A DNA stretch of 64,000 nucleotides from Pseudomonas sp. PICF141 (GTDB taxonomy: Bacteria > Pseudomonadota > Gammaproteobacteria > Pseudomonadales > Pseudomonadaceae). The stretch spans positions 1-64,000 of the forward strand of contig NZ_MUNM01000050.1 in the NCBI RefSeq assembly GCF_002286815.1, read 5' to 3'. Positions 36,946-47,603 of this stretch are shown one piece after another; position 1 is the first letter of the stretch; every line of letters begins with the position of its first letter. The position numbers were made by a program, and so were the translations under genes. The notes beneath the pieces are model-generated. The model made no database searches, was not told the DNA's origin, and saw only the letters and a list, made by a program, of their open reading frames with translations.

Positions 36946-38025
36946 ATGGCCAAACCTGGATTTCGCCTCGCGCTGTTTGCCACCTTGCTGGCACTGATTG
37001 TGGTGTTGCTCGGCGCCTACACCCGCCTGACTCACGCAGGCCTTGGCTGTCCGGACTGGCCCGGCTGCTACAGCTTTATCAGCGTGCCGAACAGCGAAGC
37101 CCAACTGGCCCATGCCGAACTGCATTTTCCCGACGCGCCGGTGGAAGCCGACAAAGGCTGGAACGAGATGCTTCATCGCTACTTCGCCGGCACATTGGGG
37201 CTGCTGATCGCGGTGCTGGCGGGCCGCGCCTGGACCCATCGTCATCACCCGGGGCAGCCAGTGAAATTACCGTTGTTTGTGCTGGCGGTGGTCTTGGCCC
37301 AAGCGGCGTTCGGCATGTGGACGGTGACGCTCAAGCTCTGGCCGCAAGTCGTCACCGTGCATTTGCTCGGCGGCTTTGCAACCCTGAGCCTGTTGTTTCT
37401 GCTGACCTTGCGCCTGTCCGGCGTGTTGCCGGCGCTGACCGTGCCTCGACGTTTGCAGCACTGGGCAACCGCCGGCTTGTTGCTGGTGATTCTGCAAATT
37501 GCCCTTGGCGGCTGGGTCAGCTCCAATTACGCGGCAGTGGCCTGCATCGATTTTCCGACTTGCCACGGGCAATGGCTACCACCGACAGATTTCGCCAACG
37601 GCTTTCACCTGACCCAACACATCGGCCCCAATTACCTGGGCGGGCAACTGGACAGCGATGCCCGCACCGCGATTCACCTGACGCACCGCATCGGCGCATT
37701 GCTGGTCACTCTCGTGCTGCTCGGCCTGGCCTGGCAACTGAAGGTCGTCGGCATGACACGCCTGGCCGCCATGGTGCTGATCGCCCTGGCCGCACAAATC
37801 ACCCTGGGCATCAGCAATGTGGTGTTCCACTTGCCGCTGCCGGTGGCCGTCGCCCACAACGCCGGCGGTGCAGCGCTGTTGCTGACGATGGTGCTGGTCA
37901 ATTATCACGCGCGAACCAGCCTGGTTCGGGTCAAGCATCAGCCCCCAGTACGCTGGCGTCTCAGCCTGCGTAAACACTCGGCCGGGCCCATAACAATAAA
38001 AGGAGAGATGCCATGGCGACTCTGA
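36946..38025 (+). CDS. ctaA: Heme A synthase (COX15/CtaA)
   Basis: A 359-residue, eight-helix enzyme that oxidises heme O to heme A for the aa3 oxidase. Typical motifs are [20 protein letters not shown] and [11 protein letters not shown], with [17 protein letters not shown] in the second half and later THRIGAL. The end overlaps cyoE by 13 bases, coupling the two heme-modifying steps. Confidence 0.95.
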   Translation: MAKPGFRLALFATLLALIVVLLGAYTRLTHAGLGCPDWPGCYSFISVPNSEAQLAHAELHFPDAPVEADKGWNEMLHRYFAGTLGLLIAVLAGRAWTHRHHPGQPVKLPLFVLAVVLAQAAFGMWTVTLKLWPQVVTVHLLGGFATLSLLFLLTLRLSGVLPALTVPRRLQHWATAGLLLVILQIALGGWVSSNYAAVACIDFPTCHGQWLPPTDFANGFHLTQHIGPNYLGGQLDSDARTAIHLTHRIGALLVTLVLLGLAWQLKVVGMTRLAAMVLIALAAQITLGISNVVFHLPLPVAVAHNAGGAALLLTMVLVNYHARTSLVRVKHQPPVRWRLSLRKHSAGPITIKGEMPWRL

Positions 38026-38912
38026 TCGGCGAACGTCACCGTCAGGCAATCTGGCGCGATTACCTGGAGCTGACCAAGCCGAAAGTAGTGGTGCTGATGC
38101 TCATCACTTCGCTGGTCGGCATGTTTCTCGCAACCCGTGCCGGGGTGCCTTGGACGGTGCTGGTGTTCGGCAATCTGGGGATTGCCTTGTGTGCCGGCGG
38201 TGCGGCGGCGGTCAACCATGTAGTGGACCGGCGCATCGACGCCGTCATGGCCCGGACCCACAAGCGGCCCTTGGCCGAAGGCCGGGTTTCTCCAACCGCT
38301 GCGCTGACGTTCGCGCTGGTGCTGGCAGTGCTCGGCCAAGCTCTGCTGCTGACTTTCACCAACCCGTTGACGGCATGGCTGACCCTCGCCTCCTTACTCG
38401 GTTATGCCGTGGTGTACACCGGCTTCCTGAAACGCGCGACGCCGCAAAACATCGTTATTGGCGGCCTCGCTGGTGCCGCCCCGCCGCTGCTCGGCTGGAC
38501 CGCCGCCACCGGTCATGTCACTGCCGAACCGTTGTTGCTGGTGTTGATTATCTTCGCCTGGACTCCGCCGCATTTCTGGGCGCTGGCGATTCACCGCAAA
38601 GAGGAATACGCCAAGGCTGACATTCCGATGCTGCCGGTGACCCATGGCGAGCACTACACCAAAGTCCACATCCTGCTTTATACCTTTGCGCTGCTAGCCG
38701 TCAGCCTGATGCCCTACGTGATCCACATGAGCGGCGTGCTCTACCTGATTTGCGCCCTCCTGTTGGGCGCGAGGTTTCTGCAATGGGCCGTGGTGCTGTA
38801 CCGTGGCACTCAGCCGCACGCGGCGATCAACACGTTCAAGTACTCTATTTACTACTTGTTCCTGCTGTTTATCGCGCTGCTCATAGACCATTACCTACTG
38901 TTGAACCTATGA
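38013..38912 (+). CDS. cyoE: Protoheme IX farnesyltransferase (heme O synthase)
   Basis: A 299-residue UbiA-type membrane prenyltransferase that attaches a farnesyl group to heme B. The prenyl-diphosphate motif [20 protein letters not shown] (residues 68-87) and the second loop [16 protein letters not shown] are intact. It overlaps ctaA upstream and the SCO gene downstream (ATGA). Confidence 0.96.
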   Translation: MATLIGERHRQAIWRDYLELTKPKVVVLMLITSLVGMFLATRAGVPWTVLVFGNLGIALCAGGAAAVNHVVDRRIDAVMARTHKRPLAEGRVSPTAALTFALVLAVLGQALLLTFTNPLTAWLTLASLLGYAVVYTGFLKRATPQNIVIGGLAGAAPPLLGWTAATGHVTAEPLLLVLIIFAWTPPHFWALAIHRKEEYAKADIPMLPVTHGEHYTKVHILLYTFALLAVSLMPYVIHMSGVLYLICALLLGARFLQWAVVLYRGTQPHAAINTFKYSIYYLFLLFIALLIDHYLLLNL

Positions 38913-39544
38913 CTCGAACCCAGAAAACCGTCTTCATTCTCGTCGCCTTGATCGCGCTGATCCTGGGCCTGACCATCAACAAAGTACTGACCGGAAAAAA
39001 CCAGGGCGACCCGACGGCACTGATCGATGCAGGGATCATCCTGTTGCCCCAAAGCCGTAACCTGCCGGACGTGAAGATGACCGATCAGGACGGTCAGCCG
39101 GTGGCGGTCAACGAGCTGAAAGGCAAGTGGAGTGTGCTGTTCTTCGGCTACACCTTCTGCCCGGACATCTGCCCGACTACGCTCGCCCAACTGCGGCAGA
39201 TCAAGAGCGAACTGCCGGCAGATGCTGTGGACAAGTTGCAGGTCGTTTTGGTCAGCGTCGACCCGAATCGCGATACGCCCAAGCAACTCAAGCAATACCT
39301 GGGCTACTTCGATCCACAGTTCATCGGGCTGACCGCATCCTCGGTCGAAGACCTTCAGAAGCTGGCCAATGCGGTGAGCATTCCGTTCATTCCGGCGGAC
39401 ACCAGTAAGCCGAACTACACCGTCGACCACAGCGGCAACCTGGCGGTGATCGGGCCGGACGGGACTCAACGCGGGTTCATTCGTGCACCGTTGAACAACC
39501 AGAAACTGGTGACGCAGTTGCCGGTGATGCTCAAGCGCGAATAA
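38909..39544 (+). CDS. SCO1/SenC family copper chaperone
   Basis: A 211-residue thioredoxin-fold protein anchored by one N-terminal helix ([16 protein letters not shown]). The copper site consists of [12 protein letters not shown] and the distant His in [16 protein letters not shown]. It supplies copper to the CuA site of CoxB. The ATG at 38909 overlaps the cyoE stop; the longer frame from 38750 lies within cyoE. Last gene of the cox cluster, followed by a strong terminator. Confidence 0.94.
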   Translation: MTRTQKTVFILVALIALILGLTINKVLTGKNQGDPTALIDAGIILLPQSRNLPDVKMTDQDGQPVAVNELKGKWSVLFFGYTFCPDICPTTLAQLRQIKSELPADAVDKLQVVLVSVDPNRDTPKQLKQYLGYFDPQFIGLTASSVEDLQKLANAVSIPFIPADTSKPNYTVDHSGNLAVIGPDGTQRGFIRAPLNNQKLVTQLPVMLKRE

Positions 39545-39590
39545 CCAACACCACCCTCTCCAGGAGCCAGGCTTGGTGTTTCAGGCATAA

Positions 39591-39625
39591 AAAAACGGGG
39601 ACGCAATCAATGCGTCCCCGTTTTT
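39591..39625. terminator. Bidirectional terminator between the cox and met operons
   Basis: A perfect 15-base stem, AAAAACGGGGACGCA (39591-39605) with TGCGTCCCCGTTTTT (39611-39625), five-base loop, with A and T tracts on both sides. It serves the SCO gene and metQ, which converge here. Confidence 0.93.
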
Positions 39626-39630
39626 GATCG

Positions 39631-39677
39631 TTCCCACGCTCCGCGTGGGAATGCAGCCAGGGACGCTCTGCGTCCCC
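39631..39677. repeat. Short double-hairpin intergenic repeat
   Basis: TTCCCACGC-TCC-GCGTGGGAA (39631-39651) followed by GGGACGC-TCT-GCGTCCC (39660-39676): two tight hairpins with three-base loops. I recognise this as a repeat type common between genes in P. fluorescens-group genomes; it differs from both REP families in the window. It ends eight bases before the metQ stop codon. Confidence 0.75.
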
Positions 39678-39684
39678 TTCAACA

Positions 39685-40458
39685 TCAGAACGCCGGCACT
39701 ACCGCGCCTTTGTACTTCTCGAGAATGAAGGCTTTCACTTCCGGGCTGCGCAGGGCAGCAACCAGTTTCTGCATCGCCGCGCTGTCCTTGTCGTCCGCAC
39801 GGGCAACGAGGATGTTCACGTACGGCGAGTCGCTGCCTTCGATGACCAGCGCGTCCTTGGACGGATCAAGCTTGGCTTCCAGCGCATAGTTGGTGTTGAT
39901 CAGCGCCAGGTCGACCTGGGTCAGCACGCGCGGGATGGTCGCGGCTTCCAGTTCACGGAATTTCAGGTCCTTGGTGTTCTCGGTGATGTCCTTCACGGTC
40001 GACAGGATGTTGTTCGAATCCTTCAACTTGATCAGGCCAGCCTTCGCCAGCAGCAACAGCGCACGCCCGCCGTTGGTGGCGTCGTTCGGGATCACCACGT
40101 TGGCGCCGCCCGGCAGCTCGGTCAGCGCTTTGTATTTGCTGGAGTAAGCGCCCAGCGGTTCCAGGTGCACACCGGCAACGCTGACAAGGTTAGTGCCCTT
40201 AGCCTTGTTGAACTCATCCAGGTACGGCTGGTGCTGGAAGAAGTTGGCGTCCAGACGCTTCTCGGCCACCTGCACGTTCGGCTGGATGTAGTCGGTGAAG
40301 ACTTTGACCTTCAGGTCCACGCCTTCCTTGGCCAGGGCCGGTTTAACGAACTCGAGGATTTCCGCGTGAGGCACCGGGGTAGCCGCGACGGTCAAGGTGT
40401 CGGCAGCGTGTGCGGAAAAGGCTGCAACGGCAGCGAACGCGACGAGTAGTTTTTTCAT
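39685..40458 (-). CDS. metQ: D-methionine ABC transporter substrate-binding protein
   Basis: A 257-residue periplasmic binding protein of the NlpA/MetQ family. It has a Sec signal peptide (cleavage after AHA, residue 18) without a lipobox Cys, so it appears to be soluble periplasmic rather than a lipoprotein. The family core is VAATPVPHAEILEFVKP and FFQHQPYLDEFN. AAGGAGTT precedes the ATG. Last gene of metN-metI-metQ. Confidence 0.93.
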   Translation of the reverse strand: MKKLLVAFAAVAAFSAHAADTLTVAATPVPHAEILEFVKPALAKEGVDLKVKVFTDYIQPNVQVAEKRLDANFFQHQPYLDEFNKAKGTNLVSVAGVHLEPLGAYSSKYKALTELPGGANVVIPNDATNGGRALLLLAKAGLIKLKDSNNILSTVKDITENTKDLKFRELEAATIPRVLTQVDLALINTNYALEAKLDPSKDALVIEGSDSPYVNILVARADDKDSAAMQKLVAALRSPEVKAFILEKYKGAVVPAF

Positions 40459-40534
40459 TCAGCTAACTCCTTGTGAGGCGCCCGTTTTGGCGCCTGCCAG
40501 CGAATGGCCGGCTCATGCTTTTATTTAGAAAAGC

Positions 40535-41209
40535 TTATTTACGAGAAAAGTGGACAACCAATTTGTCGCCAACGGTTTGCAACACTTGAACCAGCATCAG
40601 CAGCAACACGACCGTCACAACCATCACATCGGTCTGGAAACGCTGGTAACCAAAACGGATCGCCAGGTCGCCCAGGCCGCCAGCGCCGACCACACCGGCC
40701 ATTGCCGTGTAGGACACCAGTGTAATCGCTGTCACCGTAATCGCCGCGAAGATGCCCGGCCGGGCTTCCGGCAGCAAGGCATTGATGATGATCTGACGGG
40801 TCGTTGCGCCCATGGCCTGGGTCGCCTCGATGATGCCGCGATCCACTTCGCGCAGGGCGGTTTCCACCAGTCGCGCGAAGAATGGCGTGGCACCCACCAC
40901 CAGCGGTGGAATCGCACCGGCGACGCCCAGAGAGGTGCCCGTGATCAATACAGTGAACGGAATCATCACGATCAACAGAATGATGAAAGGCAGCGAACGC
41001 AAAATGTTCACCAGCAGCGACAACATCGCGTAGACGCCTTTGGCTTCCAGCAACTGGCGCGGGCTGCACAGGAACAACAGCACGCCCAGCGGCAAGCCCA
41101 ACAGCACGGTGAATAGCAGCGAACCGCCAAGCATCAGGAGGGTGTCGCAGGTAGCCAGCCAGATTTCGTACCAGTCGATATTGGAAAAGAAACTCATCAG
41201 GACGTCCAT
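40535..41209 (-). CDS. metI: D-methionine ABC transporter permease
   Basis: A 224-residue inner-membrane permease with five to six helices and the BPD signature EATQAMGATTRQIIINALLPEA, which docks on the ATPase. It overlaps the metN stop by one base and precedes metQ by 76 bases. Confidence 0.94.
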   Translation of the reverse strand: MDVLMSFFSNIDWYEIWLATCDTLLMLGGSLLFTVLLGLPLGVLLFLCSPRQLLEAKGVYAMLSLLVNILRSLPFIILLIVMIPFTVLITGTSLGVAGAIPPLVVGATPFFARLVETALREVDRGIIEATQAMGATTRQIIINALLPEARPGIFAAITVTAITLVSYTAMAGVVGAGGLGDLAIRFGYQRFQTDVMVVTVVLLLMLVQVLQTVGDKLVVHFSRK

Positions 41210-42216
41210 CAGCGCAGCACCTCCATGTGGACATCAGCTGCGGTGAAACGGGCAAACGCCGCTTCCATGTCGCCGCCGGTGACGGCCAGGGTCAATTGCC
41301 CGTAAGGGACGTCCTTGATGCGATCGATACGACCGGCCAGGATGCTGTAGTCCACGCCCGTTTCCCGGGCGACGGTCCCCAGCAACGGCGCGTAGGTCGC
41401 TTCGCCCTGGAAGGTCAGACGCACGATGCGCCCTGGTACGTGAGCGAAGTCATCGCGCTGTTCGCTTTCGTCAATCTGCTCGTCTTCCTGCACGAAGCGC
41501 TTGGTGGTCGGGTGCTTGGGATGCAGGAACACCTCGGCCACCGAACCTTGCTCGACGATTTTGCCGGCGTCCATTACCGCCACCTGATCGCAGACCCGAC
41601 GGATCACATCCATTTCGTGGGTGATCAGGACGATGGTCAGTTTCAGTTCGCGGTTGATCTCGGCCAGCAGTTGCAGGACCGACGCCGTGGTTTGCGGGTC
41701 CAGGGCACTGGTGGCTTCATCGCACAACAGGATTTTCGGTTTGGTCGCCAGAGCGCGGGCGATGCCGACACGCTGCTTCTGACCACCGGACAATTGCGCC
41801 GGGTACTTTTTCGCATGGTCAGCCAGGCCAACCCGCGCCAGCAGCTCCGCCACACGCCGGTCAATTTCGCTACGGGACAGTTCCCCGGCGAGAGTCAGCG
41901 GCAGCGCGACATTGTCGGCCACGGTTTTGGAGGCCAGCAGGTTGAAGTGCTGGAAAATCATCCCGACCTGCTGACGGAAACGCCGCAGGCTATTGGCATC
42001 CAGCGCAGTGACTTCTTCGCCATCGACGATGATCTTGCCGCCACTGGAGTTTTCCAGGCGATTGATCAGACGCAGCAGGGTACTTTTTCCCGCGCCGGAA
42101 TGGCCGATCAGGCCAAAGACCTGACCATTCTCAATCGTCAGACTGGTCGGATGCAGGGCGGGAATTTCCTTACCGGCGACGCGGTAGGTTTTGTGGACGT
42201 TTTGAAACTCGATCAC
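41209..42216 (-). CDS. metN: D-methionine ABC transporter ATP-binding protein
   Basis: A 335-residue ATPase. Walker A is [12 protein letters not shown], the signature is [15 protein letters not shown] and Walker B is [12 protein letters not shown]. The C-terminal 80 residues form the NIL/ACT-like domain that, in E. coli, binds methionine and inhibits transport when the cell is full. First gene of the operon; divergent from katE across 265 bases that hold both promoters. Confidence 0.94.
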   Translation of the reverse strand: MIEFQNVHKTYRVAGKEIPALHPTSLTIENGQVFGLIGHSGAGKSTLLRLINRLENSSGGKIIVDGEEVTALDANSLRRFRQQVGMIFQHFNLLASKTVADNVALPLTLAGELSRSEIDRRVAELLARVGLADHAKKYPAQLSGGQKQRVGIARALATKPKILLCDEATSALDPQTTASVLQLLAEINRELKLTIVLITHEMDVIRRVCDQVAVMDAGKIVEQGSVAEVFLHPKHPTTKRFVQEDEQIDESEQRDDFAHVPGRIVRLTFQGEATYAPLLGTVARETGVDYSILAGRIDRIKDVPYGQLTLAVTGGDMEAAFARFTAADVHMEVLR

Positions 42217-42481
42217 GTAGCGAACCTTGTGGGGCGCGTTAGAAAAGGATCAGCGGTTAGCCGGGCGCGCATTTTAGCCTGTCCGTATAGAGGCTCTTAG
42301 CATTTATTTCGCATTCAACCGAAGATTTGGCAATAACGCGATCAAAGGTCAGAAAAAAGGAACGGCGCCAACATGCCATCGGTCACTGATTAAGCAACTC
42401 GAGAATGCCTGGATGCCGTGTCTGCGCAATGGCTCATAAGCCTTGGCCACGACGGGAATCGCAACGAGGAGTTTACGTCTG

Positions 42482-44620
42482 ATGAGTACTAAAAAGCCTG
42501 CCGCCCCCAAAAGCGCACTCGCCGGGACCGCTACCCTGGACCGCAGTAACACCAATGCCAAGCTCGACAGCCTGGAAAAATTTCGCTCCGATGCCACCGA
42601 ACAGGCCTTGCGCACCAACCAGGGTGTGAAGGTCGCAGACAATCAGAACACGTTAAAGGCCGGCGCTCGCGGGCCTTCATTGCTGGAAGACTTCATCATG
42701 CGTGAAAAGATCACGCATTTTGACCATGAGCGCATTCCCGAGCGCATCGTCCATGCCCGCGGAACCGGTGCCCACGGTTACTTCCAGCCATACGAAGCCC
42801 ATTCCTCGCTGACCAAGGCCGGGTTCCTGCAAGACCCCAACCAGAAAACGCCGGTGTTTGTGCGATTTTCCACGGTGCAGGGTCCGCGTGGGTCAGGCGA
42901 TACCGTGCGGGACGTACGAGGTTTCGCAGTGAAGTTTTTTACCGAGGAGGGCAACTTCGATCTGGTGGGCAACAATATACCGGTGTTTTTCATTCAGGAT
43001 GCGGTCAAGTTTCCTGACTTCGTACATGCTGTAAAACCCGAACCCCACAACGATATTCCTACCGGAGGTTCGGCCCACGATACGTTCTGGGACTTTGTTT
43101 CTCTGGTGCCGGAATCCGCGCACATGGTGTTGTGGACCATGTCCGACCGGGCGATTCCCAAAAGCCTGCGCACCATGCAGGGCTTCGGCGTGCACACGTT
43201 TCGCATGATCAATGCCGAAGGCAAGATGCGCTTCGTCAAATTCCACTGGCACCCCGCTGCCGGCACTTGCTCGCTGGTGTGGGACGAGGCGCAGAAGCTC
43301 GCCGGTAAAGACACTGATTTCCACCGTCGCGACCTCTGGGAGTCCATCGAAATAGGGGACTACCCGGAATGGGAACTGGGCGTACAGGTTATCGAGGAGG
43401 AAAACGAACATGACTTCGATTTCGACCTGCTCGACCCCACCAAGATCATTCCCGAAGAAATCGTGCCGATCACAGCGCTGGGCAAGATGGTGCTCAACCG
43501 TAACCCGGACAACTTCTTCGCCGAGACCGAGCAGGTTGCCTTCTGCCCGGGGCATATCGTGCCGGGGATCGATTTCTCCAATGACCCGTTGCTGCAAGGC
43601 CGGTTGTTTTCCTACACCGATACGCAGATCAGCCGACTGGGTGGGCCGAATTTTCATGAGATCCCGATCAACCGCCCGGTGGCACCGTTCCATAACGGTC
43701 AACGGGATGCCCAACATCGCACCACCATCGACAAGGGACGCGCTTCCTACGAGCCAAACTCCATCGACAGCGGCTGGCCCAAAGAAACCCCACCGGCCGC
43801 GCAGAACGGCGGCTTCGAGACTTATCCAGAACGCGTCGAGGCGGCGAAAATCCGTCAGCGCAGCGAGTCGTTCGCCGACCACTTCTCTCAGGCGCGGTTG
43901 TTTTTTCACAGCATGAGCAAGCACGAGCAGGAACACATCATCGCGGCCTACAGCTTCGAGCTGGGCAAAGTCGAACGCGAATTTATTCGCGCGCGGCAGG
44001 TGAATGAGATCCTGGCCAATATCGATCTGGAACTGGCCAAACGTGTGGCGCAGAACCTGGGCTTGCCAGTACCGAACGCCGGAACGGTCGAGGTGCGCAA
44101 GATGTCACTCGACCAGTCCCCCGCCCTGAGCCAGGCCAATCTGCTGTCAGGGGATATCAAAACCCGAAAAGTGGCCATTCTGGCGGCCAACGGGGTGGAT
44201 GGCGCGGCGATTGATGGGATGAAGAGGGCTCTGATGGCCAACGGCGCACACGCCAAATTGCTCGGTCCGACCTCGGCTCCCGTGACAACCGCCAATGGCA
44301 AAGCGCTGCCGGTGGATGCGTCGATGGAAGGGCTGCCTTCTGTAGCGTTTGACGCCGTGTTCGTGCCGGGTGGCGCGGCGTCGATCAAGGCACTGAGCAC
44401 GGATGGTGTAGCGCTGCATTACCTGCTGGAAGCCTATAAGCACTTGAAAGCGATTGCGCTGCAGGGCGAGGCCAGGCAGTTGTTGGATGTGTTGAAGCTG
44501 GAAGTGGATGCGGGGGTCATCGCGGGTAACGATGCCAAGCTGTTCGAGGCGTTTTTTGCCGCGATCGGGCAGCATCGGATTTGGGAGAGGGAGCCTAAGG
44601 CCAAGGCGGTTCCGGCTTAA
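42482..44620 (+). CDS. katE: Large-subunit catalase HPII
   Basis: A 712-residue clade II catalase. The heme-distal His is in [15 protein letters not shown], with [17 protein letters not shown] and the Asn in [16 protein letters not shown]. The C-terminal 150 residues form the DJ-1/GATase-like flavodoxin domain ([28 protein letters not shown]) typical of HPII. The ATG at 42482 follows GAGGAG; the frame extends to 42443. Usually RpoS-controlled in stationary phase; no promoter was resolved. Confidence 0.96.
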   Translation: MSTKKPAAPKSALAGTATLDRSNTNAKLDSLEKFRSDATEQALRTNQGVKVADNQNTLKAGARGPSLLEDFIMREKITHFDHERIPERIVHARGTGAHGYFQPYEAHSSLTKAGFLQDPNQKTPVFVRFSTVQGPRGSGDTVRDVRGFAVKFFTEEGNFDLVGNNIPVFFIQDAVKFPDFVHAVKPEPHNDIPTGGSAHDTFWDFVSLVPESAHMVLWTMSDRAIPKSLRTMQGFGVHTFRMINAEGKMRFVKFHWHPAAGTCSLVWDEAQKLAGKDTDFHRRDLWESIEIGDYPEWELGVQVIEEENEHDFDFDLLDPTKIIPEEIVPITALGKMVLNRNPDNFFAETEQVAFCPGHIVPGIDFSNDPLLQGRLFSYTDTQISRLGGPNFHEIPINRPVAPFHNGQRDAQHRTTIDKGRASYEPNSIDSGWPKETPPAAQNGGFETYPERVEAAKIRQRSESFADHFSQARLFFHSMSKHEQEHIIAAYSFELGKVEREFIRARQVNEILANIDLELAKRVAQNLGLPVPNAGTVEVRKMSLDQSPALSQANLLSGDIKTRKVAILAANGVDGAAIDGMKRALMANGAHAKLLGPTSAPVTTANGKALPVDASMEGLPSVAFDAVFVPGGAASIKALSTDGVALHYLLEAYKHLKAIALQGEARQLLDVLKLEVDAGVIAGNDAKLFEAFFAAIGQHRIWEREPKAKAVPA

Positions 44621-44645
44621 GGATTTGTATCGAATAGTAGGACGC

Positions 44646-44737
44646 CTTCGCGGGCAAGCCTTGCTCCTACAGGTTTAGTGCCGTTCGTTGATTACGGAAA
44701 CGATACCAACCTGTAGAAGCGAGGCTTGCCTGCGAAG
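44646..44737. repeat. Degenerate REPIN after katE
   Basis: Arms 44646-44675 and 44708-44737 pair at 27 of 30 positions. The core is the same as at 21 kb (CTTCGCGGGCAAGCC), but the right arm has TGCCTGCGAAG and TGTAGAAGC changes, so this copy is decaying. Between convergent katE and the lipoprotein gene. Confidence 0.85.
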
Positions 44738-44740
44738 CTT

Positions 44741-45457
44741 TTAAGGCTTGCGCGGACTCAACACCATCTGCGCGGGAATGTGGCGCAAGATCTGCTTCTG
44801 CAACTTCAGATCAAACTCCGAATCCAGTTTCTTCACCCGTTTGGTCAGCAATGTGGCCAGCCATGGGTAATCCTGAGTGCGTGGCGCCTGAATGCTCACC
44901 TCGCACTGATAATTCACCACATCGGCGGCGATGGCATCCAGTTGCCGACGAAGCTTGCTCATATCGGTGAGGTTCAACGCCACCGTAGTACTTTCAGCCG
45001 TCGGGTCGATGACTTTGGCCTGAGGTTTGGCTTCGGCAGCCTTGAGAGCGGCTTCGGCTTTATCCAGTTCAGCCTTGCGCGCATGAACAATGGCGCTGTT
45101 GACGCCACCGGTCAGCGCCGGGGCCTTGGGCATCAATACCCGGGCACGGCTCAGCGCCGTGGCCGCTGCATTCACATCACCTTTTTGCAGCACGATCTGG
45201 CTACGTAGCAAATAAGCTTCGGCCAGTTGCCGCTGGTATTGCTCGAGGGATTGATCGTTGGGCGACTCGGCCTGCAAAGCCGCCAATTGTCCTTCGGCGG
45301 TGGCCAGTTCGCTGCTGGCCAGGCTTTGTTCCAGCTGTGCGATCGCCGAGGCTCGCGCATCGGGGGCCTCGGTGGCCGCCGGTGGCGTGCTTTGGCAAGC
45401 ACCCAGTAACAGCGAAAACGCGACAAGGAGCAGATAACGGGAGGCGAACGGCTTCAT
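44741..45457 (-). CDS. Putative lipoprotein with helical repeat region, beside znuB
   Basis: A 238-residue predicted lipoprotein (lipobox LLGAC, Cys20). Residues 30-130 form a helical TPR-like or coiled-coil region (AIAQLEQSLASSELATAEGQ, AYLLRSQIVLQKGDVNAAAT) and the C-terminal part is basic. It lies next to znuB, 37 bases after its upstream neighbour's stop region, and a homologue holds the same place in PAO1 (PA5502, from memory). Function unknown; a scaffold or envelope role is a guess. Confidence 0.8.
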   Translation of the reverse strand: MKPFASRYLLLVAFSLLLGACQSTPPAATEAPDARASAIAQLEQSLASSELATAEGQLAALQAESPNDQSLEQYQRQLAEAYLLRSQIVLQKGDVNAAATALSRARVLMPKAPALTGGVNSAIVHARKAELDKAEAALKAAEAKPQAKVIDPTAESTTVALNLTDMSKLRRQLDAIAADVVNYQCEVSIQAPRTQDYPWLATLLTKRVKKLDSEFDLKLQKQILRHIPAQMVLSPRKP

Positions 45458-45494
45458 TCCTGCGACTCTCTATTTGCGCAAAAAACGAGCAAGT

Positions 45495-46283
45495 CTACAC
45501 CCCTCGACGGGGCAGGACAAAACTCAGCAGAAACAGCGCGGCGGCCGTCACCACAATCGACGGGCCGGCCGGGGTGTCCTTGAACCAGGACAACGCCAGC
45601 CCGCCACACACCGCGAGCATGCCCAGCAGGCTCGCGCCCAGTGCCATCTGCTCCGGCGAGCGGGCGTGACGTTGTGCCGCAGCCGCCGGAATAATCAGTA
45701 ACGAAGTAATCAACAACACGCCGACGATTTTCATCGCCACCGCAATCACCACCGCGATCAGCAACATCAGCGCCAGGCGCAACCCCGTTACTGGCAAACC
45801 TTCGACTTTGGCCAGTTCTTCGTGCACCGTAATCGCCAGCAAAGGCCGCCACAGCGTGACCAGCAAGACCAGCACCGCCGCGCTACCGCCGAGAATCCAC
45901 GCCAGATCGGTCGCACTGATCGCCAACAAGTCGCCGAACAGATAGGCCATCAGGTCGATCCGCACTTCATGCATGAAGCTTAGTACCACCAGGCCAAGAG
46001 AAAGCGTGCTGGGTGCGAGAATTCCCAAAAGCGTGTCAGATGCCAGAGGCTGCCGTTGCTGCAACGTCACCAGCAATACTGCCAGCAACAAACAACCTAC
46101 CGTGACGGCAACGGTCGGGCTGACATCCAGCAGAAAACCCAGCGCCACGCCGAGTAGCGCCGCGTGGGACAGGGTGTCGCCGAAATAGGCCATGCGCCGC
46201 CAGACCACGAACGAACCCAACGGCCCCGCGACCAGCGCCAGGGCCAGACCTGCAAGCAGGGCAAAGAGCAGAAAATCAGCCAT
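45495..46283 (-). CDS. znuB: Zinc ABC transporter permease
   Basis: A 262-residue ABC-3 family permease with eight to nine helices (for example [40 protein letters not shown]). It starts eight bases inside the end of znuC (ATG 46283); the frame extends to 46340 but that part is within znuC. It forms the inner-membrane channel for Zn2+ with ZnuA and ZnuC. Confidence 0.94.
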   Translation of the reverse strand: MADFLLFALLAGLALALVAGPLGSFVVWRRMAYFGDTLSHAALLGVALGFLLDVSPTVAVTVGCLLLAVLLVTLQQRQPLASDTLLGILAPSTLSLGLVVLSFMHEVRIDLMAYLFGDLLAISATDLAWILGGSAAVLVLLVTLWRPLLAITVHEELAKVEGLPVTGLRLALMLLIAVVIAVAMKIVGVLLITSLLIIPAAAAQRHARSPEQMALGASLLGMLAVCGGLALSWFKDTPAGPSIVVTAAALFLLSFVLPRRGV

Positions 46284-47055
46284 GCTTGCAGCTATCTCCA
46301 TGAACGTGAGTGGACGGGACCGCGCTGACCACCGAGCCATGCAGGTCGTGGGCGTGGTCGTGATGGTGATGATAAATCGCCAGGCTTTGGGCGTTTTTTC
46401 CGAACAGCTCGACGAATGCCGGATCGCCGCTGACCTGCTCGGGATGCCCGGAACAGCAGACGTGGCGGTTCAGGCACACCACTTGGTCGGTAGTGCTCAT
46501 CACCAGATGCAAATCGTGAGAAACCATCAAAACGCCACAACCATGACGGTCACGCAAGCGTGTGATGAGGCTGTAGAGCTCGGCTTGACCGGCCACATCG
46601 ACGCCTTGCACCGGTTCATCGAGCACCAGCAATTCCGGCTCGCGCAACAATGCCCGCGCCAGCAGCACCCGCTGCATTTCGCCACCGGAAACACTTTGCA
46701 CCGGGCTGTCGATGACCTGTTCGGCACCGACTTCCTTGAGGGCGGCCAACGCTCGAGCCCGGTCCACGCCCGGCACCAGACGCAAGAAGCGCAGCACCGA
46801 CAGCGGCAGGGTCGAGTCGACATGGAGTTTTTGCGGCATGTAGCCGACGCGCAGCTTTGGCTTGCGCCAGACGCTGCCGCTGTCCGGCTTCAACAGGCCG
46901 AGCACCGCGCGCACCAGTGTGGTTTTGCCGGCACCATTGGGGCCGATCAAGGTCACGATCTGCCCCGGTTCGACACTCAGCTCGATGTTGTCCAGCACGT
47001 TTTGCCCGGCGAAGGTGACCGCTACCTGCTCGAGTCGAATCAGCGCGTTGCTCAT
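46276..47055 (-). CDS. znuC: Zinc ABC transporter ATP-binding protein
   Basis: A 259-residue ATPase. Walker A is [12 protein letters not shown], the signature [15 protein letters not shown] and Walker [13 protein letters not shown]. The C-terminal 35 residues are rich in histidine ([13 protein letters not shown], then [10 protein letters not shown]), which could bind zinc on the cytoplasmic side. The ATG at 47055 overlaps the zur stop (TGATG) behind AGGGGG within zur. Confidence 0.95.
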   Translation of the reverse strand: MSNALIRLEQVAVTFAGQNVLDNIELSVEPGQIVTLIGPNGAGKTTLVRAVLGLLKPDSGSVWRKPKLRVGYMPQKLHVDSTLPLSVLRFLRLVPGVDRARALAALKEVGAEQVIDSPVQSVSGGEMQRVLLARALLREPELLVLDEPVQGVDVAGQAELYSLITRLRDRHGCGVLMVSHDLHLVMSTTDQVVCLNRHVCCSGHPEQVSGDPAFVELFGKNAQSLAIYHHHHDHAHDLHGSVVSAVPSTHVHGDSCKHG

Positions 47056-47537
47056 CAAGCCCCCTGGCAACCCGAGCAGAGACCGATCACTTCAACGGTC
47101 TGGGCTTCGACGATAAATCCGACATCTTTGGCGCTTTCGATAATCGCGTCGCTGATGGATTTCTGTTCGAGTTCGATGGCGGCGTGGCATTCGCGGCAAA
47201 TCAGGAACTGCCCCTGGTGGGCGTGTTCCGGGTGATTGCAGCCGACAAAGGCGTTCAACGAGGAGATGCGATGGACCAAGCCGTTTTCCAGTAGGAAATC
47301 CAGCGCGCGGTAGACGGTAGGAGGCGCCGCGCGGCGGCCGTCCTGCTCGCTGAGCACCGCCAGAATGTCATAGGCACCCAACGGTTTGTGGCTTTGCCAT
47401 ACCAGTTCCAGCACTCGCCGGCGCAAAGCAGTCAGACGCAGTCCCTGACGTGCGCACAAGACATCGGCCTCAGACAATGCGCTATGCACACAATGAGAGT
47501 GGTCGTGGGGACGGCTGGCAATCGGTGTTTTAGGCAT
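47055..47537 (-). CDS. zur: Zinc uptake regulator, Fur family
   Basis: A 160-residue Fur-family repressor that shuts off znu genes when zinc is plentiful. It has a winged-helix N-terminal domain ([20 protein letters not shown]) and structural zinc cysteines in CRECH (about 107-111) and CSGC near the C terminus, with a His-rich sensory site HPEHAHQGQ. First gene of zur-znuC-znuB, divergent from znuA, with a candidate Zur box between. Known as np20 in P. aeruginosa. Confidence 0.95.
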   Translation of the reverse strand: MPKTPIASRPHDHSHCVHSALSEADVLCARQGLRLTALRRRVLELVWQSHKPLGAYDILAVLSEQDGRRAAPPTVYRALDFLLENGLVHRISSLNAFVGCNHPEHAHQGQFLICRECHAAIELEQKSISDAIIESAKDVGFIVEAQTVEVIGLCSGCQGA

Positions 47538-47563
47538 GAGCGGCGACGAGTTTTGTGAGAGAC

Positions 47564-47576
47564 GTTATTATGTTAC
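47564..47576. promoter_or_regulatory. Candidate Zur box between zur and znuA
   Basis: GTTATTATGTTAC lies 27 bases from the zur start and 28 bases before the preferred znuA start. It matches the dyad GTTATAATATAAC typical of gammaproteobacterial Zur boxes at 10 of 13 positions by eye. A single site could repress both divergent operons. Confidence 0.6.
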
Positions 47577-47603
47577 CCGTTCTCGCCTCTTCGAGTGGTC
47601 ATC

